This document shows positions 16,732 through 25,680 of a DNA stretch of 64,000 nt, one piece after another. How positions within the stretch are numbered: position 1 is the stretch's first letter; each line of letters begins with the position of its first letter. A program made the position numbers and the translations under genes. Source of the stretch: an uncultured Pseudomonadota bacterium (GTDB lineage Bacteria > Myxococcota_A > UBA796 > SXON01); NCBI GenBank assembly GCA_903900265.1, contig CAIUMM010000206.1, forward strand, positions 18,129 through 82,128, written 5' to 3'. Below the pieces are notes generated by a model, which worked only from the letters and a program-made list of their open reading frames with translations, did no database searches and was not told the DNA's origin.

Positions 16732-17451
16732 GTGTCCATCCCCTCCGCCGACGACACCGCTATCCGCCGCGCCCGTCGCCTCCTCGAGCCGTTGGTGCGC
16801 TACCACCGGTTTACCGTGCAAGGCATCGAGCACATCCCGCGCGAAGGCCCTTGCCTCGTCGTCGTGCACCACACCTTAGCGACCTACGACGGCTTCCTGA
16901 TCGGCGCGGCGATCTACGAACACACGGGGCGCATCCCGGTCGGGCTGGGAGACGACCGCATCTTCCAGCTTGGTCCGCTCGGCGATCTGGCCCGCGCCAT
17001 CGGCATCGTCCCGGCTTCGCCTACCGCGGGTGAGGCCGCGCTTCGGGCGGGACAAGTGCTGTGCGTGGCGCCGGGTGGGATGTGGGAGGGGCTCCGCGGG
17101 CGTGACCAGCGCCGCCAGTCTCGCTGGGAGAACCGTCGCGGTTTTGCGCGGCTCGCGCTGCGCACCGGCGCGCCGATCGTGTGCGCGGCGTGCCCAGCCG
17201 GCGACGACATCTACACCGTCTACCCGAGCCGGATCACCGACGCCGTGTACCGGCGCTCGCACTGGCCGGTGCCGTTGCTGCGAGGGCGCGGACCGACGTT
17301 GATCCCAAGGGCGGTCAAGCTCACCGGCTACTACGCGCCGCCGATCGTGCCGCCGCTGTACGACCCGGCCAACGAAGACGCGCAGATCGATGCGTTGAAG
17401 GCCGAGGCGGAGCGCAGCATGGCGGCGCTGCTGCAGCGGACCGACGCGTAG
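16732..17451 (+). CDS. Lysophospholipid acyltransferase-family protein
   Basis: This 239-residue protein is of the PlsC-like superfamily, close in pattern to the TMEM68/DGAT2-like branch. The acyltransferase block I is VVHHTLATYDG (about residues 43-52), where the usual NHxxxxD appears as HHxxxxYD, and block III is APGGMWEGLRGR (about 112-122). A VYPSRITDAVYRR segment and a basic C-terminus follow. It would acylate a glycerolipid or another hydroxyl acceptor at the inner membrane. The start is GTG at 16732; the ribosome site is weak. Confidence 0.8.
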   Translation: MSIPSADDTAIRRARRLLEPLVRYHRFTVQGIEHIPREGPCLVVVHHTLATYDGFLIGAAIYEHTGRIPVGLGDDRIFQLGPLGDLARAIGIVPASPTAGEAALRAGQVLCVAPGGMWEGLRGRDQRRQSRWENRRGFARLALRTGAPIVCAACPAGDDIYTVYPSRITDAVYRRSHWPVPLLRGRGPTLIPRAVKLTGYYAPPIVPPLYDPANEDAQIDALKAEAERSMAALLQRTDA

Positions 17452-17498
17452 GTTGCGGTCGCGGCCCAGCGTTCGGGGCGCGACCGTGCAATCTCAAA

Positions 17499-19574
17499 CT
17501 ACCAGACTTCGCAGGCGTTTTTCGGGTGCATCGGGGCTCCCTCGGCGCAGCCGAAGGTCTGCGCGAACTCGGGGACGTTCGCCAGCGTTCCGTTGACGCG
17601 GAAGCGGTTCGGGCTGTGCGGATCGGAGAGCACGCGCATCTTCTCGTACTCGGGCGAAGACACCGCGCACCAGCTCTGCGCCATGGCGACGAAGAACAGC
17701 TGGTCGTCGTTCAAGCCCGGCATTCCGGCTTCGGGGACCGTGCCCCGCATCGCTTTGTAGGCGCGGTAGGACAAGCGGGCGCCGCCGAGGTCCGCGATGT
17801 TCTCGCCGAGGGTCAGCTGCCCGTTGACGTTGAGGCCGGGCGCGACTTCGTAGCCGTTGTACTGGTTGACGACGCAGGAGGTGCGCTCGTCGAAGCGGGC
17901 GCGTACGTCTTCGGGCCACCACGCCTTCATGCGGCCGAGGGCGTCAAACTTGGAGCCGTCGTCGTCGAAGCCGTGGGTGATCTCGTGGCCCATGACCATG
18001 CCGATGGCGCCGTAGTTCATCGCCGCGGGGAAGTCCTTGTTGAAGAACGGCGCCTGCAGGATGCCAGCGGGGAACACGATCTCATTGACCGTGGGGTTGT
18101 AGTAGGCGTTGACGGTAGGCGGCGACATCAGCCACTCGGTGCGGTCCGTGGGCTTGCCGATCTTCGCCATCTGGCGCGCGGACTCGTAGCGACGCGCCGC
18201 TGCGAGGTTGCCGACATAGGGGCTGGGTCCGCCAGCGGTGCTGGCGGTCACGGTGAGCGTGTCGTAGGTGCGCAGGGTGTCGGGGTACCCGATCTTGTTG
18301 AGGATCGCGTCGACCTTGCCGATCGCGGCGGTGCGCGTGGTGTCGTCCATCCATGACAGCGCCGGCAGGCCGGTGCGGAAGGCCTCTTCGATGCCCTTGA
18401 TCATCTCCAGCGCCTTGGGCTTGCTCTCGCCCGAAAAGCGCTGGTCGACGTAGGCTTTGCCGAGCAGATCACCCATCGCGCCGTCGGTGCTGCGCACGCA
18501 GCGCTTCCAGCGGTCTTCCGGCTGTTGCTGACCCTTGATCGCCTTGCCGTACAGCTCGAAGTCGGTGGCGAAGGTCGCGGCGTCGAGCGCTCCCGCGTAG
18601 GCGTGGATGCTCTGCCAGGTCAGGTAGGCGCGCAGGGTCTCGGGCTTGGCCTTCTTGACGACGTCCTGAAAGCCGGCGAGCGCGGTGGGCGTGCCGATGC
18701 TGAAGCGGTCCGCGCTGGCGATGCCAGAGCCTTCGAGCCAGGCGTCGAGCTTGAGCGCGGGCGCGTGCTTGACGAGGCCTTTCTTATCGACGGGGTGGTA
18801 GACCTTCTCGGGATCGCCGAGGTCTGCGCGGGGCACGCTCACCTGCGCGAGGCCCTTCTCGAACGCGATGACGTCTTTCGCGAGGCCGTCCGGCTTGGCG
18901 AGGCCAGCGCGGGTGAGCTGGGCGGTGATCGCGGCTTCGAGCGCCGCGAGCTGCTTGGCGCTGCCCTCGTCGGTCTTCAGGTAGTATTCGCGGTCGGGCA
19001 AGGACAAGCCGCCTTGCATCACGAAGAGGATCTGCACCGTCGGGTCAGTAAAGTCGGCGTCGATCTCGCCGCGCACCGGGACGTTCACGCCCGCGAGCCC
19101 AAGCTGACCGGAGACCTTCATGAAGCTCGCGACGTCCTTCACGCTGGCGATGGGCGCCAGCAGGTCTTTCATCGGCGCGAGACCGGCGGCGTTGGCGCCC
19201 GCTTCGTCCATGCAGCTGCCGTAGTACGCGCCGATCTTCTGGGCGACCGGGTCGGTGCCGGGATCCTTGGCCGCGGCCTCGAGCACGGTGTGCAGCGTGT
19301 CGAGGTTGGAGTCGAAGATCTTGTTGAACGAGCGGCCATACGCCGGCTTGTCGGCGGGGAGCGGCGTGCTCTTGACCCAGCCCCCGCAGGCGTACTGGTA
19401 GAAGTCTTCGCAGGCGTTGGCGGTCGGATCCATCGCGGACTGCACGTCCAGCGCCCAGGCGGGCGTCGGTGCGGGCGGCGGGGGCTCGGGCGCGGGGATG
19501 GGCGCCGGTGCGACCTTGGGCGTACAAGCGATGGCGAGCAACGGGAGCATACGAAAGACAGAGAGTGTGCGCAT
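17499..19574 (-). CDS. M13-family zinc metallopeptidase lipoprotein (neprilysin/PepO-like)
   Basis: This 691-residue protein has a signal peptide with a lipobox (PLLAIAC) and a Pro-rich tether. The substrate-binding NAYYNP motif, zinc motif GHEITHGFDDDG (HExxH, about residue 529) and third-ligand motif GENIADLGG (about 591) are complete, as is the Cys-containing C-terminus. Length is normal for M13. It cleaves oligopeptides outside the cytoplasm. I chose ATG 19574, because upstream extension in the same frame is low-complexity and overlaps the neighbouring DUF1275 gene. Confidence 0.93.
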   Translation of the reverse strand: MRTLSVFRMLPLLAIACTPKVAPAPIPAPEPPPPAPTPAWALDVQSAMDPTANACEDFYQYACGGWVKSTPLPADKPAYGRSFNKIFDSNLDTLHTVLEAAAKDPGTDPVAQKIGAYYGSCMDEAGANAAGLAPMKDLLAPIASVKDVASFMKVSGQLGLAGVNVPVRGEIDADFTDPTVQILFVMQGGLSLPDREYYLKTDEGSAKQLAALEAAITAQLTRAGLAKPDGLAKDVIAFEKGLAQVSVPRADLGDPEKVYHPVDKKGLVKHAPALKLDAWLEGSGIASADRFSIGTPTALAGFQDVVKKAKPETLRAYLTWQSIHAYAGALDAATFATDFELYGKAIKGQQQPEDRWKRCVRSTDGAMGDLLGKAYVDQRFSGESKPKALEMIKGIEEAFRTGLPALSWMDDTTRTAAIGKVDAILNKIGYPDTLRTYDTLTVTASTAGGPSPYVGNLAAARRYESARQMAKIGKPTDRTEWLMSPPTVNAYYNPTVNEIVFPAGILQAPFFNKDFPAAMNYGAIGMVMGHEITHGFDDDGSKFDALGRMKAWWPEDVRARFDERTSCVVNQYNGYEVAPGLNVNGQLTLGENIADLGGARLSYRAYKAMRGTVPEAGMPGLNDDQLFFVAMAQSWCAVSSPEYEKMRVLSDPHSPNRFRVNGTLANVPEFAQTFGCAEGAPMHPKNACEVW

Positions 19575-19654
19575 GTTGGCGCGCTTATCGTGCTTCGAGC
19601 CCGATGCACGGGTCCGCTCTGGGGATTTTTCGGGGCGTGTGAAGGCCTTGTGCT

Positions 19655-20326
19655 TTAGGGCACATCGGCGCGGTGGGTCGCCCAGTAGGTGCCGAGGCTC
19701 GCCAGCGCGAGCCCCACGCTCGGAGGCGCGAGCGCCCAGCCGTCGAGGATGGGGTACAGCAGCGCGCCGACCATGCCTCCGCTTAGGAAGCCCACAAACA
19801 GCACGCTGAGCAGCCCTACCCGCTGCCATGGGACGGGCTCGCCTCTCAGGCTTTGCCCGAAGAGGATGCCCAGATCGGTGGCGATGCCCGTCATGTGCGT
19901 GGTGCGCACCACCGCGCCGCTGTAGGACGTAGCCATCGCATTTTGCAGGCCAGCGGCCATCGCGACGAGGTTGTCCGCCCACAGATCCCCGCACGCCATG
20001 CGCCAGCCTGCAACGGCGAGGATCGCGGCCTCGACCGCCATCACCGCGCTGTAGCGCCGCCGCCGCGCTGATAGCTCGGGCCTTCGAATCAGCGCGCCTG
20101 ACAATACCGCTCCGCAGAAGAACCACACGACGATGCCCGCCGCGTGCACCACGCCGGTCCAATCCCCGGCGGCCATAGCGATTCCGACGCGCGTGACTTG
20201 CCCGGTGATGTGGGTGACCCCGTGCCGAAGCGCGCCGGTGAACCCGACCGCGTTCACGTACCCGGCGGTGAACGCCAGCCCGCCGCCGCCGAGCAGGATC
20301 CAGGCGGGGGTGGGGGGATGGGGCAA
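19655..20326 (-). CDS. DUF1275 (YoaK-like) membrane protein
   Basis: This 223-residue protein has about six membrane segments. Family marks are AFTAGYVNAVGF near the N-terminus, GVTHITGQVTRVG, and the second-half counterpart AAGLQNAMATSYSGAVVRTTHMTGIATDLG. DUF1275 members are small integral membrane proteins of unknown transport or stress function. The only in-frame start giving the first segment is TTG at 20326. It lies 80 bases upstream of the M13 peptidase start on the same strand, so the two could share a transcript. Confidence 0.87.
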   Translation of the reverse strand: MPHPPTPAWILLGGGGLAFTAGYVNAVGFTGALRHGVTHITGQVTRVGIAMAAGDWTGVVHAAGIVVWFFCGAVLSGALIRRPELSARRRRYSAVMAVEAAILAVAGWRMACGDLWADNLVAMAAGLQNAMATSYSGAVVRTTHMTGIATDLGILFGQSLRGEPVPWQRVGLLSVLFVGFLSGGMVGALLYPILDGWALAPPSVGLALASLGTYWATHRADVP

Positions 20327-20436
20327 GGTTGGGGTGTCATAACATCGGTTGGCGACGGCCGTCCCCGGGCCGCGCCCCGGCCCCGCGCCCCGTCCCCGCG
20401 CCGCGATAGGAGGTCTGTCTATTCCGAGCCCTCGCC

Positions 20437-21744
20437 ATGACTGCTGCCGTGACCTCCCCGATCATCGACCGCTTCCGCGCCTTCCTCGACGCCTCGCCGA
20501 CGTCCTTCCATGCCGCGCGCTTCGCCGCTCAGCTGCTCGAAGAGGTCGGCTACACCGCGTTGGACGAGACCTCGGCGCCGAGTCCGCTGGCCGCGGGAGA
20601 GCGCCGGTACGTGCTGCGCGCCGGCTCGCTGGTCGCGTTTCGCGTAGGCGGGATGAACCCGGCCTCGGCGGGCTTCCGCATCGTCGCCGGTCACACCGAC
20701 TCGCCCAACCTCCGCATCAAGCCCCAGCCGCTGCGCTACGAGCACGGCTATCTGCGGCTCGGCGTTGAGCCCTACGGCGGCGTGCAGCAAGCCACTTGGG
20801 TGGATCGCGATCTCGGGATCGCCGGGCGCGTCGTGCTCCGCGACGGTCGCTCGCGCCGCGCGGGCCTTGTGGACATCCGTCGCCCGCTCTGTCGCATTCC
20901 CACGCTGGCGATTCACCTGAACCGCAGCGTGAACGACGACGGCTTGAAGCTGAACGCGCAGAACCACCTCCCGGCGCTCTTTGCGCTCTCCGACGACAAG
21001 ACCGCCGATCCCTTCCGCGCGCTGTTGGGCGAGGAGCTGGGCGTCTCGCCTAAGGACGTCCTGACCTGGGATCTCGCGCTCTACGACCTGACACCCGCCG
21101 TGGTCTCCGGCTTGAACGGCGAGTTCTTGCACTCCGGTCGCCTCGACAACCTTGGCAGTTGTCACGCGGGTCTCGAAGCCCTGCTGGCCGCCAACGACGA
21201 CGACGTGCCCGCCACCACCGCGGTGCTCGCGCTGTTCGACCATGAAGAGATCGGCTCCACCACCGAGCGCGGCGCCCAGTCCAGCTGGCTCGAACACGTG
21301 CTGGGCCGCATCGTCCGCGACGCCGCCGGGGACGACGCCGGCGGCTTGTCCCGCGCGCTCACCCAAACGTGGTTGGTCAGCTCCGACATGGCGCACGCCG
21401 TGCACCCTGCTTTCGGCGACAAGCACGACGGCGAGCACATGCCCAAGCTCAACGCCGGACCGGTGATCAAGCAGCACACCGCTTGGCGCTACGCCACCGA
21501 GGCCGACGGCGCGGCGCTGTTCCAGCAGCTGTGTGAAGACGCAGCGGTCCCGAGCCAGTGGTTCGTGAACCGCTCCGATCTCGCGTGCGGGTCGACGGTA
21601 GGGCCGTTGGTCGCAGCGCGGTTGGGCGTACGCGCGGTAGACGTCGGTAATCCCATGCTCTCGATGCACTCTGCGCGGGAGATGTGCGGCACACAGGACC
21701 AAGCGCGAATGGCCGCGGCGATGCGCGGGTTCTTCCGGGGATAG
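20437..21744 (+). CDS. apeB: M18-family aminopeptidase
   Basis: This 435-residue cytoplasmic metallo-aminopeptidase is of the aspartyl-aminopeptidase type and removes N-terminal residues (often acidic) using two metal ions. Metal-site motifs are VAGHTDSPN (about residue 84), LDNLGSCHAG (about 231), FDHEEIGSTTERGAQSS (about 267), SSDMAHAVHPAF and the C-terminal NPMLSMHSAREM. Length is normal. AGGAGGT lies 24 bases before the ATG, too far to be a standard ribosome site, but no earlier in-frame start exists. The sulfotransferase gene follows after three bases. Confidence 0.93.
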   Translation: MTAAVTSPIIDRFRAFLDASPTSFHAARFAAQLLEEVGYTALDETSAPSPLAAGERRYVLRAGSLVAFRVGGMNPASAGFRIVAGHTDSPNLRIKPQPLRYEHGYLRLGVEPYGGVQQATWVDRDLGIAGRVVLRDGRSRRAGLVDIRRPLCRIPTLAIHLNRSVNDDGLKLNAQNHLPALFALSDDKTADPFRALLGEELGVSPKDVLTWDLALYDLTPAVVSGLNGEFLHSGRLDNLGSCHAGLEALLAANDDDVPATTAVLALFDHEEIGSTTERGAQSSWLEHVLGRIVRDAAGDDAGGLSRALTQTWLVSSDMAHAVHPAFGDKHDGEHMPKLNAGPVIKQHTAWRYATEADGAALFQQLCEDAAVPSQWFVNRSDLACGSTVGPLVAARLGVRAVDVGNPMLSMHSAREMCGTQDQARMAAAMRGFFRG

Positions 21745-21747
21745 CCC

Positions 21748-23259
21748 TTGCGTGAGCTGCTGCAGGATGCGGTCGCCGCCTTGGGTGCAGGAGATTGCGC
21801 GACGGCGCTGCGTCACGCAGAGGCCGCGGTAGCGCAGGCGCCGGATGTGGCGGTGGCGTGGTTGGTGTTGGGCCGCGCGCGGCTCGCTGGGGGAGAGGTC
21901 ACCGCGGCGGTTCCGGCCTTGCGCGAAGCGGCGCGGCTACAGCCGGACTCGGCGGAGGCGTGGGCGACGCTCGGCGCCGCTCTTCAGGCCTTGGGACAGG
22001 TAGAAGAGCCGTTTCGTTGCTACGAGACCGCGCTGCGGCTCGCTCCGACTTCGCCGGGGATCTTGGCGCGCGTCGGGACCTTTCTCCTCGAGCGTGGCGC
22101 GCTTGTCGACGCGGAGGCCTGCTTTCGGGCGGCCTGTTCCGACGGCCGTGCGGATGGGGCTCCCGGGCTGCTGCGGCTGCTGGAGATGCGCGGGGACGTA
22201 GAAGGCGCGGTCGCCCTGATCGATCGCTACCCGGGGCTGTTGGGCGTGAGCCCGGGGTTCACCATCAGCGCGACGCGCGCGCTGGTGCGGAGCGGTCAGG
22301 CGGCGCGTGCGCTCGCCGCGCTGGATGCCTTGGATGCGTTGCCTGGTGCGCAGAACAAGCCGACGGTTGTCGCGGTTGAGCACGCTCGCGGGGATGTGCT
22401 GGACGCGATGGGCGAGCCCCTCGCGGCGTTTGACGCGCGCGGTCGGGCCCACGCCGCGCGGGGTTTGGTGTGGGACGTGGCGGCGCACACCGCGCGGGTC
22501 GACCTGCTGTGCCGCGACTGGACGCGCGCGCGGATGTCGCGAGACGCGCAGACCGCGCGTCGCGGATCCGATCGTGGCTCCGACGCCGTGTTCATCGTGG
22601 GCATGCCGCGCTCGGGGACCACGCTGCTCGAGCAGATCCTCGCCAGTCACCCCGAGGTGCGCAGCTGTGGCGAGCTGGACGACCTGCCAGCGATCGCCCG
22701 GGACCTCCCCGATGACGCGTCTTCCGAGGTGTTGGACGCCGCCGCGGCGCGCTATTTGGGTCGGCTGCGGCGGGATGGGCGCGCGAGGTTCATCCTCGAC
22801 AAGCTGCCCTCCAACGCACTGTACCTGCATACCGTCGCGCGCCTGTTGCCCGGGGCGCGGGTGATCGCGCTTTCCCGCGATGCGCTCGACACTTGCGTTT
22901 CCTGCTACTCCAAGGACTTTGCCGCGACGCTGGCGTGGACGACCGACTTGTACGCGCTTGGCCGCTACTATGCGGACCACGTGCGGGTGATGAACCACTG
23001 GCGTAACGAACTGTCGCTGCCGCTCTGCGACGTGCGCTACGAGTCGCTTGTCGGGGACTCCGAGACTGAGGTTCGGCGGGTGCTGGCGTTCCTTGGACTG
23101 CCGTATGATGCGTCTTGCTTGCGGTTTTTTGAGCGTGTCGAGCCTGCGCACACCGCTTCTTATGCGCAGGTGCGCCGGCCGATCAACCGGGATGCGATCG
23201 GGCGCGCCGCGGCGGTGTCAGACCGCCTCGGACAATTGCTGCTGGGTTTGAACGCCTAA
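21748..23259 (+). CDS. TPR-containing sulfotransferase
   Basis: This 503-residue protein has an N-terminal TPR array (about residues 1-250, for example AVAWLVLGRARLAGGEVTAA) fused to a sulfotransferase domain. The PAPS 5'-phosphosulfate loop is GMPRSGTTLLEQ (about residue 285). The 3'-phosphate-binding part is IALSRDALDTCVSCY. It transfers sulfate from PAPS to an unknown acceptor, perhaps a glycan or tyrosine. TTG 21748 is the only start close to the preceding stop. Its downstream end runs directly into a palindromic repeat and T-run. Confidence 0.87.
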   Translation: MRELLQDAVAALGAGDCATALRHAEAAVAQAPDVAVAWLVLGRARLAGGEVTAAVPALREAARLQPDSAEAWATLGAALQALGQVEEPFRCYETALRLAPTSPGILARVGTFLLERGALVDAEACFRAACSDGRADGAPGLLRLLEMRGDVEGAVALIDRYPGLLGVSPGFTISATRALVRSGQAARALAALDALDALPGAQNKPTVVAVEHARGDVLDAMGEPLAAFDARGRAHAARGLVWDVAAHTARVDLLCRDWTRARMSRDAQTARRGSDRGSDAVFIVGMPRSGTTLLEQILASHPEVRSCGELDDLPAIARDLPDDASSEVLDAAAARYLGRLRRDGRARFILDKLPSNALYLHTVARLLPGARVIALSRDALDTCVSCYSKDFAATLAWTTDLYALGRYYADHVRVMNHWRNELSLPLCDVRYESLVGDSETEVRRVLAFLGLPYDASCLRFFERVEPAHTASYAQVRRPINRDAIGRAAAVSDRLGQLLLGLNA

Positions 23260-23265
23260 AATAGG

Positions 23266-23325
23266 AGGTGTCAGGTTGTTACCATTACACATTCCGGAAA
23301 GTGTAATGGTAACAACCTGACACCT
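23266..23325. repeat. Palindromic element copy 1 (GTGTC subtype)
   Basis: Two exact 25-base arms (23266-23290 and 23301-23325, starting AGGTGTCAGGTTGTTACC) flank a 10-base centre ATTCCGGAAA that is itself palindromic except for one A/A pair. The element is far AT-richer than its surroundings and is followed by GTTTGTTTTT. It lies between converging genes (stops at 23259 and 23334), so it may also act as a transcription terminator. Confidence 0.95.
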
Positions 23326-23333
23326 GTTTGTTT

Positions 23334-24344
23334 TTACCCGCCGAGGCAGGGCAACCCGCCGCCTGCTCCACACTCCAGCGCCCTAAGGCCGAACACCCCA
23401 GGCACGTACGCCGCCCCGACAATCCGGAAGATGCCCATCGGATCCTGCACGCGGAGCACTTCTTCTGCGGCGTCGGCGACAAGCCAGGTTCCATCTGGAA
23501 GAACGAGCGTGTCTCTCGGAAAGGCGAGGATGCCGGGGGTCTCCGGCACGCGCCAGTCCTCGACTCCGCCGTTGAAATGCGCGATCTGCCCCCGCGCCGC
23601 GTAGTTCACCATCACCGAGCCGTCGTCCAAAAAGCGTGGCCCATGCGGCCAAAGCCGGTCCTCTGTGCCCGAGCCGCCGACGAACGTCCACTCGACGGTC
23701 GGCACATCGGTGCGCCCGCCGAGTCGATACACCTCGATGCGGTCCGGGTCTTTGGTGACCGTGTTGCCCAGCTCGGTCACGACGACGCGCGTCACGCCCT
23801 CTGCGTCCGTCTGGAGGTCGAGCCCGTTGGGGAGCCGCACCTGCTCATGCCCGAAGGAGAGGTCCCAGAGGACCTCGCCCGCTTCGGACACCGAAAAGAC
23901 GCGGGACAAGATGGTGTCGATGATGATGTAGTCGCCCGCGGGCGTCTGCACCAAGCCGTGGGCGAACGACAGGTTTCCAGCGAAAAACGCGTTCTGGGAC
24001 CAGATCAGCGCCCCGTCTGGCCCTACGCGCTCAAGCGCGGAATGGCAGAGCGGCGGAAGGCTGGCTCGAACGTACGTGGTCCCCCCGCTCGCGTCCCGCA
24101 CCGCGCCCGCGGCCCCGTCGGCGTTGTCGAAGTCGACGCTCCAGCGCCGTTGAAGGTCCGTGGACAGCTCGGCGACTGGGTGCCCGCCGTCTCCCGGCGT
24201 CGGCGAGCCCACGGTGAGGATGTGAAGTTGGTCGGGGTCGAGGGTGTCGACGAACGGCGCGGTGTCCGCACCCTCCTCCGACGCAGAGTCCATCGCCGAG
24301 TCCGTCCTCGTCGCGCTGCACGCCAGCAAAACCATCAGGATCAT
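23334..24344 (-). CDS. Beta-propeller lipoprotein, arylsulfotransferase (ASST)-like
   Basis: This 336-residue protein has a signal peptide with lipobox MILMVLLAC and an acidic Ser/Thr/Asp tether. A propeller-type domain follows with repeated strand motifs (RRWSVDFDNADG, FAHGLVQTPAGDYIIIDT, VRLPNGLDLQTDAEG, WPHGPRFLDDGSVMVNY, FPRDTLVLPDGTWLVAD). The HGL, PNGL and HGP segments recall ASST-like propellers, though a catalytic His cannot be assigned. Its ATG overlaps the stop of the SUMF1-like gene (ATGA), so the two lipoproteins are made together. A long upstream in-frame extension is antisense to nothing conserved and was rejected. Confidence 0.75.
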   Translation of the reverse strand: MILMVLLACSATRTDSAMDSASEEGADTAPFVDTLDPDQLHILTVGSPTPGDGGHPVAELSTDLQRRWSVDFDNADGAAGAVRDASGGTTYVRASLPPLCHSALERVGPDGALIWSQNAFFAGNLSFAHGLVQTPAGDYIIIDTILSRVFSVSEAGEVLWDLSFGHEQVRLPNGLDLQTDAEGVTRVVVTELGNTVTKDPDRIEVYRLGGRTDVPTVEWTFVGGSGTEDRLWPHGPRFLDDGSVMVNYAARGQIAHFNGGVEDWRVPETPGILAFPRDTLVLPDGTWLVADAAEEVLRVQDPMGIFRIVGAAYVPGVFGLRALECGAGGGLPCLGG

Positions 24345-25138
24345 GGCGCCACTTCGGACACGCAGCGAAAGCCGACCAGCGGGCTGACGGCGTCGGGGAT
24401 GGCCTCCTCGCGGTTGGTTGCGCGCAGGGCGGTGAGGTCCGACCACCCGTCTACGCCGCGCACGGTGCGCAGCCCCGCGGTGGCGTCGTCCATCTCGGGA
24501 TCCTCGGGCGGGGAGCTCGCGTAGTAGTCGGAGTTGTACCCGTCCGACACCCACTCCCACGCGTTGCCAGCCATGTCGTAGACGCCTTCGGGGCTCATCC
24601 CCGCCGGGTGGGTCGCGACCACGGTGATTCCGCCGTCGCAGGTTCGGGAGGCCGCTCGGTCACAGTCGGGGACGTCGTCCCCCCACGGGTACAAGCCGCC
24701 CTGCGGTCCGCGCGCGGCGCGCTCCCACTCCGCCTCGGTCGGCAAGCGACGTCCCAGCCAGTCGCAGTACGCAGCGGCGTCCGCGTACGGCACGAACCCG
24801 ACGGCTACGTCAGCTCCGGAGGGATCGCCGTCCAAGGGCGGGCAAGCGTGCGCGGCCTCGCAGGCGACCCACTGAGCGGTGGTGACTTCGGTGGCTTCGA
24901 TCCAGAACGCTGACAACTGTATGGGATGAACCGGGGCTTCATCGCCGTTGCACTCCGGATGCAGCGCAGCGTCGCACCCCATGTCGTAGGAGCCCGCAGG
25001 GATCGCGACGAGGCTCCCCGGAGCTGCGGCCGGGGTTTTTTCGAAGCGTGCGGGCGCGGTGTCGTCCATCGCTGCGCCCGCGCATCCTGTGAGTAGGGTC
25101 GCGAGAAAAGCATGATGGAAGCTTCGCATTTTTGCCAT
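24341..25138 (-). CDS. SUMF1/FGE-like domain lipoprotein
   Basis: This 265-residue protein has a signal peptide with lipobox LATLLTGC and one formylglycine-generating-enzyme sulfatase domain (about residues 45-265): VAIPAGSYDMGC, IEATEVTTAQW, YCDWLGRRLPTEAEWERAARG, YPWGDD, DMAGNAWEWVSDGY and a terminal GFRCV. The fold is used by formylglycine-generating enzymes, EgtB-like enzymes and many ligand-binding surface proteins. Because it is lipidated and exported, a binding or structural role is as likely as catalysis. Start ATG 25138 (MAKMRSF) gives a proper signal peptide. The downstream propeller lipoprotein is coupled by ATGA. Confidence 0.87.
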   Translation of the reverse strand: MAKMRSFHHAFLATLLTGCAGAAMDDTAPARFEKTPAAAPGSLVAIPAGSYDMGCDAALHPECNGDEAPVHPIQLSAFWIEATEVTTAQWVACEAAHACPPLDGDPSGADVAVGFVPYADAAAYCDWLGRRLPTEAEWERAARGPQGGLYPWGDDVPDCDRAASRTCDGGITVVATHPAGMSPEGVYDMAGNAWEWVSDGYNSDYYASSPPEDPEMDDATAGLRTVRGVDGWSDLTALRATNREEAIPDAVSPLVGFRCVSEVAP

Positions 25139-25160
25139 TATCACGACCCGCAGGTTCGGT

Positions 25161-25619
25161 TCAATCCGCTGCGGGGACCGGCACGCGCCAATCCCCCACG
25201 AGCACCGCCGCGAAAAAAAGCGGGCCGACCAAGGCATGAAGCGCGTTTTTGAGGAAGCTTGGGCGGTTCTTTTCCCAGATCGCATGACCAGCGAGCTGCA
25301 CCGTCCACCCAAAAACCGCGACAGCCACGACCACCGGAGCGGGCACGAGCCCGCCCCAGAGCACCATCGGCAAGGTCGCTAAGGTGAGCACCGCCCCGCC
25401 TTTCGGGAGGTGGGCTACCCAAAAGATCGACGCCAGCGCCCACGCGATGTGCGCGACGGTCACCGGGAAGCCGGCCACGACCCCCAACGGCAGCCAGCTC
25501 AGCATCGCGATGATGTGAAACACGATCAGCGGGATCGCCACCTTGTGGGTGAGGCGATTGGTCGGGTGACGGTGATCTGCCGCATAGTCGGCGAACCAGT
25601 GAGCGGTACGAGGGTGCAT
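25161..25619 (-). CDS. DUF962/Mpo1-like membrane protein
   Basis: This 152-residue protein has four membrane segments. The N-terminal YAADHRHPTNRLTHKVAIPL and the later QLAGHAIWEKNRPS carry the conserved His pattern of the Mpo1/YGL010w family, whose yeast member is an iron-dependent dioxygenase that shortens 2-hydroxy fatty acids. A similar lipid-oxidation role is plausible but unproven. AGGAAAG precedes the ATG at 25619. It is transcribed toward the SUMF1-like gene with a 22-base gap. Confidence 0.85.
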   Translation of the reverse strand: MHPRTAHWFADYAADHRHPTNRLTHKVAIPLIVFHIIAMLSWLPLGVVAGFPVTVAHIAWALASIFWVAHLPKGGAVLTLATLPMVLWGGLVPAPVVVAVAVFGWTVQLAGHAIWEKNRPSFLKNALHALVGPLFFAAVLVGDWRVPVPAAD

Positions 25620-25639
25620 GATTCTTTCCTGAAGGGTTC

Positions 25640-25675
25640 TGTAATGCTTTTACAAAGGCTTTTACTAAGGCTTTT
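25640..25675. repeat. 12-base tandem repeat, three imperfect units
   Basis: Three 12-base units (TGTAATGCTTTT, ACAAAGGCTTTT, ACTAAGGCTTTT) lie between the stop of the aldolase gene and the start of the DUF962 gene. They are AT-rich in a GC-rich neighbourhood. Read on the minus strand in the aldolase frame past its TAA they would encode KALVKAFVKALQ, an amphipathic stretch. Confidence 0.7.
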
Positions 25676-25680
25676 GACGC

